From: Desulfurococcales archaeon
Lineage (GTDB): Archaea; Thermoproteota; Thermoprotei_A; Sulfolobales; WAQK01
Direction of reading: 5' to 3'
Length of the DNA: 51,425 nt
Assembly: GCA_027083135.1 (NCBI GenBank)
Contig: JALWQH010000034.1
Location: 1 to 51,425 of the forward strand
In this document: positions 24,734 through 32,809 of the stretch, in pieces
How positions within the stretch are numbered: the stretch's first letter is position 1
Layout of the letters: the number at the start of each line of letters is the position of its first letter
Translations under genes and position numbers: made by a program
The notes under the pieces: model-generated
What the model saw: the letters and a program-made list of their open reading frames with translations, nothing else
Told to the model about the DNA's origin: nothing
Databases searched by the model: none

Positions 24734-26035
24734 ATGGGATCCTGCGTGGACAGTATTGTTGAGAAGGCTAGGGAATTATTGGAGGATAAGCCTCTCTGCG
24801 ATAGGTGTCTTGGCAGAATGTTTGCCAGACTCGGCATGGGACTCAGCAACGAGGAGCGGGGAAGGGCTTTGAAAACACTCATCCTCATGGATATTCATCG
24901 AAGGCTGAGGGAGGGAGACCGAAACGCCCTGGAAGAGCTTGCCAGGCTGGCTCCCAGGCTAGGGGAGCCTGCATGGATCCTCCTCGAAGAGCTGCGTGGA
25001 GCCTCCCCGCGCAGGGTTGAGGAGTGCTGGATATGCTCTGGGAGGCTCAATGAAATCATAGAGGAGGCCTCGGTTAAGGCTGCTAGACTTGCATCAAGCT
25101 ATGATGCGGAGAGCTTCCTCATAGGATGCAGGATCTCCAGGGAGACTGCTGAGCGTGAGGAAGAGTTGAAGCTGAAGCATAGTTTAATCTACGCTGAATC
25201 AATACGCAGCGAGATCAAGCGGGAGGTGGGTAAAAGGGTTTCAGAGATAACAGGGCTTGAACCATGCTTTGAGGAGCCTGATCTAACATTGATAGTGGAT
25301 TTCGAGGCAGGTGATGTAGAGCCCATAGTATCCCCACTTCTAATTAAAGGACTATACTGGAAGACTGGGAGACGAGTAAGCCAGTCCCTATGGATCACGC
25401 GTAGAGGTGAACGCAGATATAATTTCTCAGTAGAGGAGGCATTCCACCCCCTCCTAAAGCTATATCAGGCTTCACGCATAGTGCTTCATGCTGCAGGCAG
25501 GGAGGATGCAGATGCGAGAATGCTGGGGACAGGGAGGCCTCTTATAGTTGAGCTTAAAGAGCCGCAGCGCAGACGCGTCTCGCTTAAGGAAGCCGAGGAG
25601 GAGGTGAATAAATCTAATCCTGTGGTTAAGGTGAGGCTTATCGGTAAGGCCCGTAGGAGGGATGTGAGGCTATATAAGAGTGAGAAGCTCAGGCTGAGGA
25701 AAACGTATAGGGCCCTCATACTGGTTGACAGGCCTTTAAGCAGCAGGGATGCTAGTATTCTTGAAGAAAGGCTTAGCAGGGCGGAGATAGTTCAACGTAC
25801 ACCTCTCAGAGTCCTCCATAGGAGGGCAGATACGACTAGGCGGCGTATAGTGTACGGGGTGGCTGTGAGGAGGCTTTCAGCGCATCTGCTGGAAGCCCTA
25901 ATAGAAGCTGAGGGGGGATTATATGTGAAGGAGCTTGTAAGCGGCGATGAGGGGCGTACAAAGCCCAGCTTCTCAGAGATCCTGGGCTCTCAGGCTAGAT
26001 GCATCGAGTTGGACGTGGTCAGCGTGAAGAGCTGA
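24734..26035 (+). CDS. pus10: Pus10, tRNA pseudouridine 54/55 synthase
   Basis: A 433-residue Pus10. The N-terminal part has CDRCLGRMFARLGMGLSNEERG and a second CxxC (CWIC), forming the zinc/THUMP region. The C-terminal catalytic domain contains HAAGREDADARMLGTGRPLIVEL with the conserved catalytic Asp (in REDADARML). Pus10 makes pseudouridine 54 and 55 in archaeal tRNA. It follows trmY by 21 bases. Confidence 0.93.
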   Translation: MGSCVDSIVEKARELLEDKPLCDRCLGRMFARLGMGLSNEERGRALKTLILMDIHRRLREGDRNALEELARLAPRLGEPAWILLEELRGASPRRVEECWICSGRLNEIIEEASVKAARLASSYDAESFLIGCRISRETAEREEELKLKHSLIYAESIRSEIKREVGKRVSEITGLEPCFEEPDLTLIVDFEAGDVEPIVSPLLIKGLYWKTGRRVSQSLWITRRGERRYNFSVEEAFHPLLKLYQASRIVLHAAGREDADARMLGTGRPLIVELKEPQRRRVSLKEAEEEVNKSNPVVKVRLIGKARRRDVRLYKSEKLRLRKTYRALILVDRPLSSRDASILEERLSRAEIVQRTPLRVLHRRADTTRRRIVYGVAVRRLSAHLLEALIEAEGGLYVKELVSGDEGRTKPSFSEILGSQARCIELDVVSVKS

Positions 26036-26061
26036 GGCATGACTCACGATCCTGGAATAGA

Positions 26062-26070
26062 CTTATATTA
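26062..26070 (+). promoter_or_regulatory. Box A for the L21e gene
   Basis: CTTATATTA lies 27-40 bases before the L21e ATG and is followed by GGGGGAGGAG, a strong ribosome site just before the ATG at 26102. Confidence 0.55.
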
Positions 26071-26101
26071 GGGGTTTCTCCAAGCCTCTGGGGGAGGAGT
26101 A

Positions 26102-26398
26102 ATGGTTAAGGCTCCTAGAGGCTTCAGGCATCGTACGAGAATGGTGTTTAGGAAGCATATTAGGGAGAGGGGTGCAGTGCCTCCTCTAAGCCTAGTGTTA
26201 CACGAGTATAAGCCTGGAGACAAGGTTCACATAGTGGTGAACCCTTCAATACATTCAGGCATGCCTCATAGGAGGTATCACGGGAAGACAGGGGTCATTG
26301 TGGGTCGAAGAGGGAAGGCTTACCTAGTTAGTGTTTCGCTGGGTGGAAAGCAGAAGACACTGATAATTCGTCCAGAGCATCTCAGGCCTGCAGCCTAG
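26102..26398 (+). CDS. rpl21e: Ribosomal protein L21e
   Basis: A 98-residue protein: KAPRGFRHRTRMVFRKHIRERG, YKPGDKVHIVVNPSIHSGMPHRRYHGKTGVIVGRRG, all hallmarks of eL21. The strong ribosome site GGGGGAGGAG and a box A precede it. rpoF and DUF655 follow on the same strand, the standard archaeal L21e-RpoF-DUF655-(KsgA) order, although KsgA is elsewhere in this window. Confidence 0.95.
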   Translation: MVKAPRGFRHRTRMVFRKHIRERGAVPPLSLVLHEYKPGDKVHIVVNPSIHSGMPHRRYHGKTGVIVGRRGKAYLVSVSLGGKQKTLIIRPEHLRPAA

Positions 26399-26452
26399 TT
26401 TTCTGGGAACACTATTTAACCATGAAGGACACCCTATTTATAGAGAATATGA

Positions 26453-26809
26453 GTGGGCGTGATTAGAGTGGGAGAGATCATTGAGACCAGGATAATCACT
26501 ATGCCTGAGGCTCTGGACATTCTAAGGAGACGTGTAGAGGAGGCTGAGCCCACTGATCTGCAGAATAGAACCCTTGAGCACCTGGAATCATTCGCCAAGT
26601 GCGGCTCATCTGAGGCTAGCCGTTTGTTCGAAGCCCTCCTGGAGAGAGGGCTTAAGCCTGAGACTGCTGCAATGATAGTTAATATTTCTCCGAGGAGCAG
26701 GGATGAGCTTAGAACGCTGCTATACTTTGAGGAGAAAACCATGGGGACGGAAGAGCTGGACGGTATTCTAAGCCTTGTTGAAGAATTATGCGGGGAGAAT
26801 GAGGAGTAG
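26453..26809 (+). CDS. rpoF: RNA polymerase subunit F (Rpb4-like)
   Basis: A 118-residue RpoF/Rpb4: RVGEIIETRIITMPEALDILRRR, DLQNRTLEHLESFAK and the HRDC-like end LKPETAAMIVNISPRSRDELRTLL. It pairs with RpoE in the polymerase stalk. The start is one of three GTG codons (26453, 26459, 26468); no ATG is in frame. A CTATTTATAG box at 26434-26443 favours the later ones. Confidence 0.92.
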   Translation: MGVIRVGEIIETRIITMPEALDILRRRVEEAEPTDLQNRTLEHLESFAKCGSSEASRLFEALLERGLKPETAAMIVNISPRSRDELRTLLYFEEKTMGTEELDGILSLVEELCGENEE

Positions 26810-26841
26810 CTGGGTTCTACCCCATAGAGGGGTGTAAAGCC

Positions 26842-27498
26842 TTGGATTCTAGGATGCGTGATGAGAAGACGCGTTTCTTCGAGGAGTATGCCTATGTGCT
26901 TGACTATCTGCCTAGAGGTAACCCCCTAGACAAGCATCCCCAGCATAGGAGGTCGCCTCTAGCACAGGTGTTGGGCGACAGGTTCTTCATACTGCTTGAA
27001 ATACAGCCTAGGAAGAAGCTTGAAAGCCTGCTTGAACCTGGAAGCAGAATATATTTAGGCGAGGAGGCTAGGAGGGAGCTCTTCCACGTTCACGGTAGAA
27101 TATGCTATGATGATCTCACAACAGTTGCTAAGGGAAACCTGCCGCTCATTGTGAGAAGAATTGTTGTTGAAAAGGAAAGCATTTTCGTCGGATTCTTCAA
27201 TATGGCGCGTCCTATAACACTCAGACTACACAGCCTCGAGCTTCTACCAGGAATAGGTAAGAGGACTCTTAAAACAATATTGGAGGAGAGGAGGCGGAAG
27301 CCCTTCGAATCATTCCAGGATATCCATGAGAGAACCCGTATACCCGACCCCGCAGGAGTGATAGCTGAGCGAATAGTCTCGGAGATTATGGGGGATGAGA
27401 AGTATTATCTATTCGTGCCTCCACCGAGAAGGCAGAGGACATCAGTATACATGGGTTACCTTGAACTCCTATACAAGGAGCATGGAGGCTCAGCTTAG
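26842..27498 (+). CDS. DUF655 HhH nucleic-acid-binding protein
   Basis: A 218-residue DUF655 protein: EEYAYVLDYLPRGNPLDKHPQHRRSPLAQVLG at the start, an OB-like centre, and a helix-hairpin-helix pair (LELLPGIGKRTLKTILEERRRKPFESF). It is conserved in archaea next to L21e and rpoF; its role is unknown but presumably RNA or DNA binding. TTG 26842 is preceded by GAGGGGTG; ATG 26854 is the alternative. Confidence 0.9.
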   Translation: MDSRMRDEKTRFFEEYAYVLDYLPRGNPLDKHPQHRRSPLAQVLGDRFFILLEIQPRKKLESLLEPGSRIYLGEEARRELFHVHGRICYDDLTTVAKGNLPLIVRRIVVEKESIFVGFFNMARPITLRLHSLELLPGIGKRTLKTILEERRRKPFESFQDIHERTRIPDPAGVIAERIVSEIMGDEKYYLFVPPPRRQRTSVYMGYLELLYKEHGGSA

Positions 27499-27536
27499 GA
27501 AACCTTTAAACCCCTCCTTCATCCACACAGGATGGG

Positions 27537-27609
<73 letters not shown>

Positions 27610-27702
27610 CCATCCCCCTAGAAGGCATCCATGTATTCTCCAGGCATGCCATGCGTGCAATTATTTTCCCCTGCTGCTGATGTTATGCTTGGCTGATCAG
27701 CT

Positions 27703-28272
27703 GTGAGCATTGAAGAAGCCCCGCATGGCGGTGGATGCAGCGCTGAGGATCTCCTACGCTTAATAAAGACTCGTAGAAGTGTTAGAGTCTACGAGGCGGG
27801 ACGTGTAATCCCCTTAGAGCATATACGAATGATCCTTGATGCTGGTCGATGGGCTCCCAGTGGAAGCAATATTCAGCCCTGGGTTTTCATAGCTGTCAGA
27901 GACGGCGAGGTTATCAGGAAGATAAGAATGCTCTCCCCAGGTATTTTCAGTTTTCCTTCAGCAATAATAGTGCTATGCATTGACAGGGAGCATAGCCGAA
28001 GGGGTGGGAGAATGGGGGATACCATGGCCTTGATGGATGTATCCATGGCTGCCCAGAACATGATGCTGCAGGCGCATGCGCTCGGCATAGCCTCATGCGT
28101 GGTCTTATCGTTCAGTAAGAATGGGGTTGCAAGGCTGCTCGACCTGCCGGAGCATGTTGAGCCTGTGCTCCTCCTAACACTAGGATATGCTAAAATTAGG
28201 CCTAAGCCTCCTAGGAGAAGGGGGTTAGAGGAGGTGGCTCACATTGACAGGTATGGGAGAAGGTTTAAGTGA
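27703..28272 (+). CDS. Nitroreductase-family flavoprotein
   Basis: A 189-residue nitroreductase-fold protein: IKTRRSVRVYE (FMN phosphate site), DAGRWAPSGSNIQPWVFI (FMN and active site), and a C-terminal LTLGYAKIRPKPPRR. These FMN enzymes reduce nitro compounds, quinones or flavin-like substrates with NAD(P)H. The start is GTG 27703. The next gene overlaps by 29 bases. Confidence 0.85.
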   Translation: MSIEEAPHGGGCSAEDLLRLIKTRRSVRVYEAGRVIPLEHIRMILDAGRWAPSGSNIQPWVFIAVRDGEVIRKIRMLSPGIFSFPSAIIVLCIDREHSRRGGRMGDTMALMDVSMAAQNMMLQAHALGIASCVVLSFSKNGVARLLDLPEHVEPVLLLTLGYAKIRPKPPRRRGLEEVAHIDRYGRRFK

Positions 28273-28540
28273 AGAGCTATTCGAGCTCTTATCATTCATG
28301 ATATCCAGCGCCCAGGGATTATTCGAAGAGCCTCAGAGCTACGGTCCCCTCAGATTATTGGAGGCTGCTAAAAGGCTTGTGGAAATCATGGAGAAGCATG
28401 GGCTGGCAGGCGAGGCTGAGCGTAGGATTAGGAGCCTCATAGAGGAGAACATACATTTAGTGCTGAGCAGCGAAGAGGATTTCAAGGCATTTGTAGATAA
28501 GCTTGTCGAAGAACTTGCATCCATCATAGCTTCAAGGTAG
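28244..28540 (+). CDS. Small helical protein, DUF6092-like
   Basis: A 98-residue soluble helical protein: ELLSFMISSAQGLFEEPQSYGPLRLLEAAKRLVEIM resembles DUF6092 proteins of crenarchaea. Function is unknown. The TTG start at 28244 follows GGAGGTGG with good spacing and lies inside the nitroreductase gene, so the pair is likely coupled. ATG 28253 is the alternative. Confidence 0.6.
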   Translation: MTGMGEGLSEELFELLSFMISSAQGLFEEPQSYGPLRLLEAAKRLVEIMEKHGLAGEAERRIRSLIEENIHLVLSSEEDFKAFVDKLVEELASIIASR

Positions 28541-28604
28541 CCTTCCAGGATAGAGGGATTAGAGGCAGCCAATATTATTCTCTTCAATCATCATATATCC
28601 AGGT

Positions 28605-30746
28605 GTGTTCATAGTGGGTTCGCGAGATCCCCGGCTCCTATTCTTAAGCCTAGCTATCCTGGCCTTAGTTGTAGCGATGCCTCCAGCAGCCTCCGCCTAC
28701 ACACCGCCTCCTAGTCACAGGGTAGGATTAGCTGATGCGCCGAAGCAGTATGTGCAGGGTGTGCTTGAAGGAAGGGCTACTGCAAGCCTCATCAGAGATA
28801 ATGTTGCCTCAATGCTCTCCGCGCTTAGGGAGAGGGGGGTAGATATAAATGCAGTATACCAGGAGGCTGAGAAATGGTTCTCTAATCTCCCCTCCTATGT
28901 AGCCTTGGAGCTTAGGGGTTTGGCTGATGGTAGTGGTGTTGGTCTTCGGGACATTGTTCTGCTCAACTATGCTGGGGAGAGCTTGTTCGGGGAGGAGTGC
29001 ACCGCGGCAGTCATAGCCCCAAACCTAACCCAAACCCACACACCAATAATATGGAAAAACAGGGATGTTGGATATAGATGGGTGCAGCACCAGGTGATCA
29101 CTGTTGTCAATGATGGGCAGGGCTACAGATTCGTAGCCATAACCACGGCTGGATATTGGGGCGTGGCTATGGGTGTTAATGAGAAGGGCTTAGCCGTGGT
29201 CAACACTGCTGTATCCGTGAAGTACTCTAACCCTAATCCTAGGTGGGGGAATCTTGACCTAATCCGCCTTATACTGTATAATGCCTCCACGGTGGAGGAA
29301 GCCTATAGGCTGCTGAACTCCACTGTGGGGAAGTATAGTGGCTCCTCGTTCCTAGTGGTTGATCCACATAAGGCTGCCGTCATCGATGTTGTCGGTGATC
29401 ACCTGCAGGTGATAACATATGCTAGCAGCTTCCTCGTCAGAACTAATCACTGGGTAGGCGTGGCTCCGAAAGAACTGTGGCCCTATCAGAAACACTCCTA
29501 TAGTAATAGTAGCTCCACTGTTCAACGCTACATGGCGGCATACAAGGCTCTGGTGAACCTCAGCAGCGATGGTGTAATATCCTTTAAGGACATGCTGGAA
29601 CTGGCACGTAATACTGGGAACGGGTACTCCTATAATTCCCCCTGCCGGTTCCCCAAGCATCCAGGCGCTCCTAAGGAGGCTGTGAGGGAGGCAGCTACTG
29701 TGAGCTCAGCGATAATTTCGCCTGATCCCAATGATCCTGGACTAACGGTTATGTGGGCTTCCCTGGGTAATCCCCTGACAACCCTCTTCATACCTGTGAG
29801 CGTCACGCTAAGCAACTATACCACCCAGTCAGTGGAGCTTAGGAATCCTAGCACGGATGATGAGTGGATGTTCAAGCTGCTGGCAAGCGCCGAGCCATGG
29901 CTGGCAAGCGAGGATCTAAGGGTCCTCCTCTTCAATGAGGAGAGAGGCATGGCGTTCAAGGATCCCGGCCTCTTTAATAATATTAGAAGCCTCATGACGG
30001 ACACCGAGCTGGCAGTGTGGAACTACATGGGCAGTGTGGATGATTTCCTCTTCAACGCTACAGCCCATATAAATATGGAGAATGAGACTGTGAGCCTGAT
30101 AAATGAGACTGAGACACACCTTGGAGAAATATTATCGCTGCTCAATGCTTCCACAGAATATAACTTCTCATCAATAAAGGAGCCCTTCCTAAGAATCTAC
30201 ATGTCGCTTTACGTCTCGCTTAGATCAGATGCCTGGGGCCTCTACGCTGAGACAGGGGAGAAGGTGTGGGATGATGTTGAAGGCATGTTCCTCCACGCAT
30301 ACTACGATGCGAAAGACATGCTTCCAGCAATGGTTGTAGGCTCACTTTACCCTGCTACGGTGACGGCGACTGAAACGGTAAGCACTACTGTGACGAGCAT
30401 TAAGACGGAGACCACAACGGTTTCTGAGACCTATACCAGCACATACACTTCAACTACTACTAGGACGGAGACCCTTGTGAAGACCGCTACTAAGACTCTT
30501 ACATCCACTCTGCCTACAACAATATATAAGACTAGGACGGCAACTGTGACGTCGCCTAAAACAATTACAAGTACAGTTACTCAGAGCAAGACTGTTAAGA
30601 CAACTGAGACAAAAATAATTCCAACAACTCTGACAAGCATAACAACTACTACTCTAAGGGAGACTAAGGCATCCTACCTGGTGATCACACTAATAGTAGG
30701 ACTAGTCATAGGTGCAGCCATAATGATACCTAGGAGGCACGGATAA
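28605..30746 (+). CDS. Secreted C45-type Ntn hydrolase on a Thr-rich membrane stalk
   Basis: A 713-residue extracellular protein. A signal peptide occupies about residues 1-31 (hydrophobic core ending AASA). The catalytic N-terminal nucleophile is probably Cys132 in EECTAAVIAPN, followed by IIWKNRDVGYRW, AMGVNEKGLAVVNTAVS and SSFLVVDPHKAAVIDV, the pattern of the acyl-CoA:6-aminopenicillanate acyltransferase / C45 peptidase family. Residues about 584-690 are almost only Thr, Ser, Val and charged residues, a probable O-glycosylated stalk, and a C-terminal helix (LVITLIVGLVIGAAIMI) with an RRHG tail anchors it. Several N-x-S/T sites are present. Substrate unknown. Confidence 0.78.
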   Translation: MFIVGSRDPRLLFLSLAILALVVAMPPAASAYTPPPSHRVGLADAPKQYVQGVLEGRATASLIRDNVASMLSALRERGVDINAVYQEAEKWFSNLPSYVALELRGLADGSGVGLRDIVLLNYAGESLFGEECTAAVIAPNLTQTHTPIIWKNRDVGYRWVQHQVITVVNDGQGYRFVAITTAGYWGVAMGVNEKGLAVVNTAVSVKYSNPNPRWGNLDLIRLILYNASTVEEAYRLLNSTVGKYSGSSFLVVDPHKAAVIDVVGDHLQVITYASSFLVRTNHWVGVAPKELWPYQKHSYSNSSSTVQRYMAAYKALVNLSSDGVISFKDMLELARNTGNGYSYNSPCRFPKHPGAPKEAVREAATVSSAIISPDPNDPGLTVMWASLGNPLTTLFIPVSVTLSNYTTQSVELRNPSTDDEWMFKLLASAEPWLASEDLRVLLFNEERGMAFKDPGLFNNIRSLMTDTELAVWNYMGSVDDFLFNATAHINMENETVSLINETETHLGEILSLLNASTEYNFSSIKEPFLRIYMSLYVSLRSDAWGLYAETGEKVWDDVEGMFLHAYYDAKDMLPAMVVGSLYPATVTATETVSTTVTSIKTETTTVSETYTSTYTSTTTRTETLVKTATKTLTSTLPTTIYKTRTATVTSPKTITSTVTQSKTVKTTETKIIPTTLTSITTTTLRETKASYLVITLIVGLVIGAAIMIPRRHG

Positions 30747-30845
30747 AATACTAACCATTCTTTTTCCTACTCCTCTATCTCCAGCGGAATTCCCCCGGGG
30801 CTGCGGCAAAGATGTTTTTAATATCCGCCTAGATGTTTTTGTTGG

Positions 30846-30919
30846 GGGCCCGTAGCTCAGCCTGGTGGAGCGCCCGGCTGATAACCGGGAGGTCCGGGGT
30901 TCGAATCCCCGCGGGCCCA
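30846..30919 (+). tRNA. tRNA-Ile (GAT)
   Basis: Acceptor GGGCCCG pairs with CGGGCCC (30912-30918). D arm GCTCAGCCTGGTGGAGC, anticodon stem CCCGG/CCGGG with loop CTGATAA (anticodon GAT), T arm CGGGGTTCGAATCCCCG. No intron; CCA to 30922. A box A TTTTTAATA lies at 30815-30823, 27 bases ahead. Confidence 0.95.
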
Positions 30920-31104
30920 CCATTCTGAATTACTTCTCAGAGCCCTGTCCTCCTCATCCTTTGAGATCAGATTATCCGCTGCTCATCATGATGCCTGCGG
31001 GCCTGCCTAGGCTTCTCCTCCATGCTACAATGGTTCTTCATCCCTTCTAAGGGTCTATCCGCCCATCGTTTCTCATCGGATCCTAGGCAGGATTCCCGGC
31101 TATA

Positions 31105-32070
31105 TTAAACAGTGTTTTTAACTGCTTTAACAATGTTCTGCAGCTTTAATAGTCCTATTTTATATGCCTCCTCCTGATCCTCTGTGGCTCCTTGGAGAGC
31201 CTTGAAGCCGCAGTCGGCTGAGGCGTAGTCTACTCTGCCTCCAGCAGCCTCTGAGACTTTTTTCAGCAGGCCTCTGATCTCCTCCACGCTCTCCACGGTA
31301 GGGTTCCTCGAGCTGGCCAGTCCCGGCGAGAGCGTCTTGTCTCCCTTCTCCAGATCCTCTCTGCTTATTGATGATATGTTGGAGGGGCTATCCTTGAACT
31401 CGAAGTTAAGTATGTTGAGCTTATCCACCGATGCTAGGAGTGAGAAGAGCCTCCCGCTTATCCGCCCACATACATGTACCCCCCTCATATATGCGCCTCC
31501 AGCTTTCCCAGCAATATAGCTGAGGTTCTCGGCTATGCTCTCCTCAGTGTGCCCGTAGAGTATTCTCCTCCTACCAACTATTACGCCCAGCATGGGTTCA
31601 TCCATGAACACCAGGCTGTATCCTAGTTCAGCCATATATGAGGCGTTCATGGCTACATACTCCTTGAAGAAGGAGTCAACAATATCTCTCCTCGCAATCA
31701 TTGTTGACCTTAAGCCTCCATTCCCTCCGGCGACTAGGACTTCCCCTGCAAGCGTATAGGCTCCTGTCACAGGGCCTCTGAGCCCCTTAAACCCCATTCT
31801 GCCTGCAATCCTTATGGAGGCCTCGGCTTCAGGGATCCTTATGCGGGGGGGATGCGCATTTAATAGTTCTTCAGGGTCTCCATAGTATCTGCCGCCATAC
31901 TTCTCAAGCAGGCCTGCATGAACAAGTGGTTCTAGAAATATGTCTATGAAGCTCCTTGTCTGAGGATATGGGGGGTAATCCAACCCTATTCCCGCTAGAT
32001 CCCTAAGTATCCTCTTCTCCACTCCGGGCGCTGGGTCTAGGGGGAAGCTGCCTACATGCGTGGTATTCAT
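31105..32070 (-). CDS. Core methionine synthase (MetE C-terminal-type, folate-domain-free)
   Basis: About 321 residues from ATG 32070 (MNTTHVGSFPLDPAPG). Only the homocysteine/zinc half of MetE is present: HVGSFPL start, FMDEPMLG, the zinc ligands in RGVHVCGR (His-x-Cys) and SADCGF (Cys). Known core-MetE proteins of archaea use methylcobalamin or a methylated corrinoid protein as donor. That fits the adjacent divergent corrinoid-protein gene. The frame continues to 32142 but overlaps the neighbour's start; a TATA-like ATTAAACC at about 32093-32102 supports a leaderless start at 32070. Confidence 0.85.
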   Translation of the reverse strand: MNTTHVGSFPLDPAPGVEKRILRDLAGIGLDYPPYPQTRSFIDIFLEPLVHAGLLEKYGGRYYGDPEELLNAHPPRIRIPEAEASIRIAGRMGFKGLRGPVTGAYTLAGEVLVAGGNGGLRSTMIARRDIVDSFFKEYVAMNASYMAELGYSLVFMDEPMLGVIVGRRRILYGHTEESIAENLSYIAGKAGGAYMRGVHVCGRISGRLFSLLASVDKLNILNFEFKDSPSNISSISREDLEKGDKTLSPGLASSRNPTVESVEEIRGLLKKVSEAAGGRVDYASADCGFKALQGATEDQEEAYKIGLLKLQNIVKAVKNTV

Positions 32071-32092
32071 GGCGTGTCCCAGACGCATAGGG

Positions 32093-32110
32093 TTTAATTC
32101 ATATTTATCC
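32093..32110. promoter_or_regulatory. Bidirectional promoter between methionine synthase and corrinoid protein
   Basis: The short AT-rich patch contains ATATTTATCC (rightward, placing a start near 32132 before ATG 32141) and, on the other strand, ATTAAACC (leftward, placing a start near 32070). The compact layout suggests coordinate control of the two genes. Confidence 0.4.
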
Positions 32111-32140
32111 TTGGCGAGCCTAGTAGGGGTGGAGTGATGC

Positions 32141-32809
32141 ATGGGGAGCCTGGAGGACGCTTACAGAAGGATTGAGGAGTGCCTAGTGGATCTCGATGCT
32201 GGATGTGTGGAGGAGGCTGTGGAGGATGCGTTGAAGAGGGGTTCAAAAGCCACTGACATCATACTAGGCCCTATGAGCAGGGCTATGGATGAGATCGGCA
32301 GGCTCTACGAGGAGGGGGAGTACTTCATAGCAGAGCTACTAGAAGCCGCGGAGATCTTCAAGTCCATTATGAATAGGCTTGAACCAATGCTTAAAGAGGA
32401 GGCTGGAGGCGGATCGAGGAGGACTAGGAGAGACATTGTAATAGTGCTTGGAACAGTTAGAGGCGATATACATGACATAGGTAAAACCCTCGTTAAAATC
32501 ATGTTGCAGGCTTCAGGCTACACGGTCATAGATCTAGGGGTCGACGTGCCTGCTGAGAGGTTCGCTGATGCCGTGGAGCGGCATGGGGCTAGGATAGTCG
32601 GTATGAGCGCTCTCCTCACAACGACCATGAGGTATATGCGCCGGGTAGTCGAGGAGCTTGAGAGGCGGGGGCTTAGGGGGAAGGTGTACGTGCTGATAGG
32701 CGGTGCTCCTACAAGCCCTGAGTACGCTGAGAAGATAGGCGCCGATGCGTGGGCTAGGGATGCCGTGGATGCTGTCAGAGTTGTTTCAAGGCTGGTGGGG
32801 GAGAGTTGA
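32141..32809 (+). CDS. Corrinoid (B12-binding) methyl-carrier protein
   Basis: A 222-residue protein of the MtbC/MttC/MtaC type: N-terminal four-helix cap (VEDALKRGSKATDIILGPMSRAMDEIGRLYEEGEYFIAELLEAAEIF) and a Rossmann-like cobalamin domain with the DxHxxG motif D109-x-H111-x-x-G114 (GDIHDIGK), the serine-rich SALLTTT loop and GGAPTS. The His is the expected lower cobalt ligand. It would carry the methyl group between an MtrH-type methyltransferase and the core methionine synthase. It ends four bases into the activator gene. Confidence 0.9.
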   Translation: MGSLEDAYRRIEECLVDLDAGCVEEAVEDALKRGSKATDIILGPMSRAMDEIGRLYEEGEYFIAELLEAAEIFKSIMNRLEPMLKEEAGGGSRRTRRDIVIVLGTVRGDIHDIGKTLVKIMLQASGYTVIDLGVDVPAERFADAVERHGARIVGMSALLTTTMRYMRRVVEELERRGLRGKVYVLIGGAPTSPEYAEKIGADAWARDAVDAVRVVSRLVGES

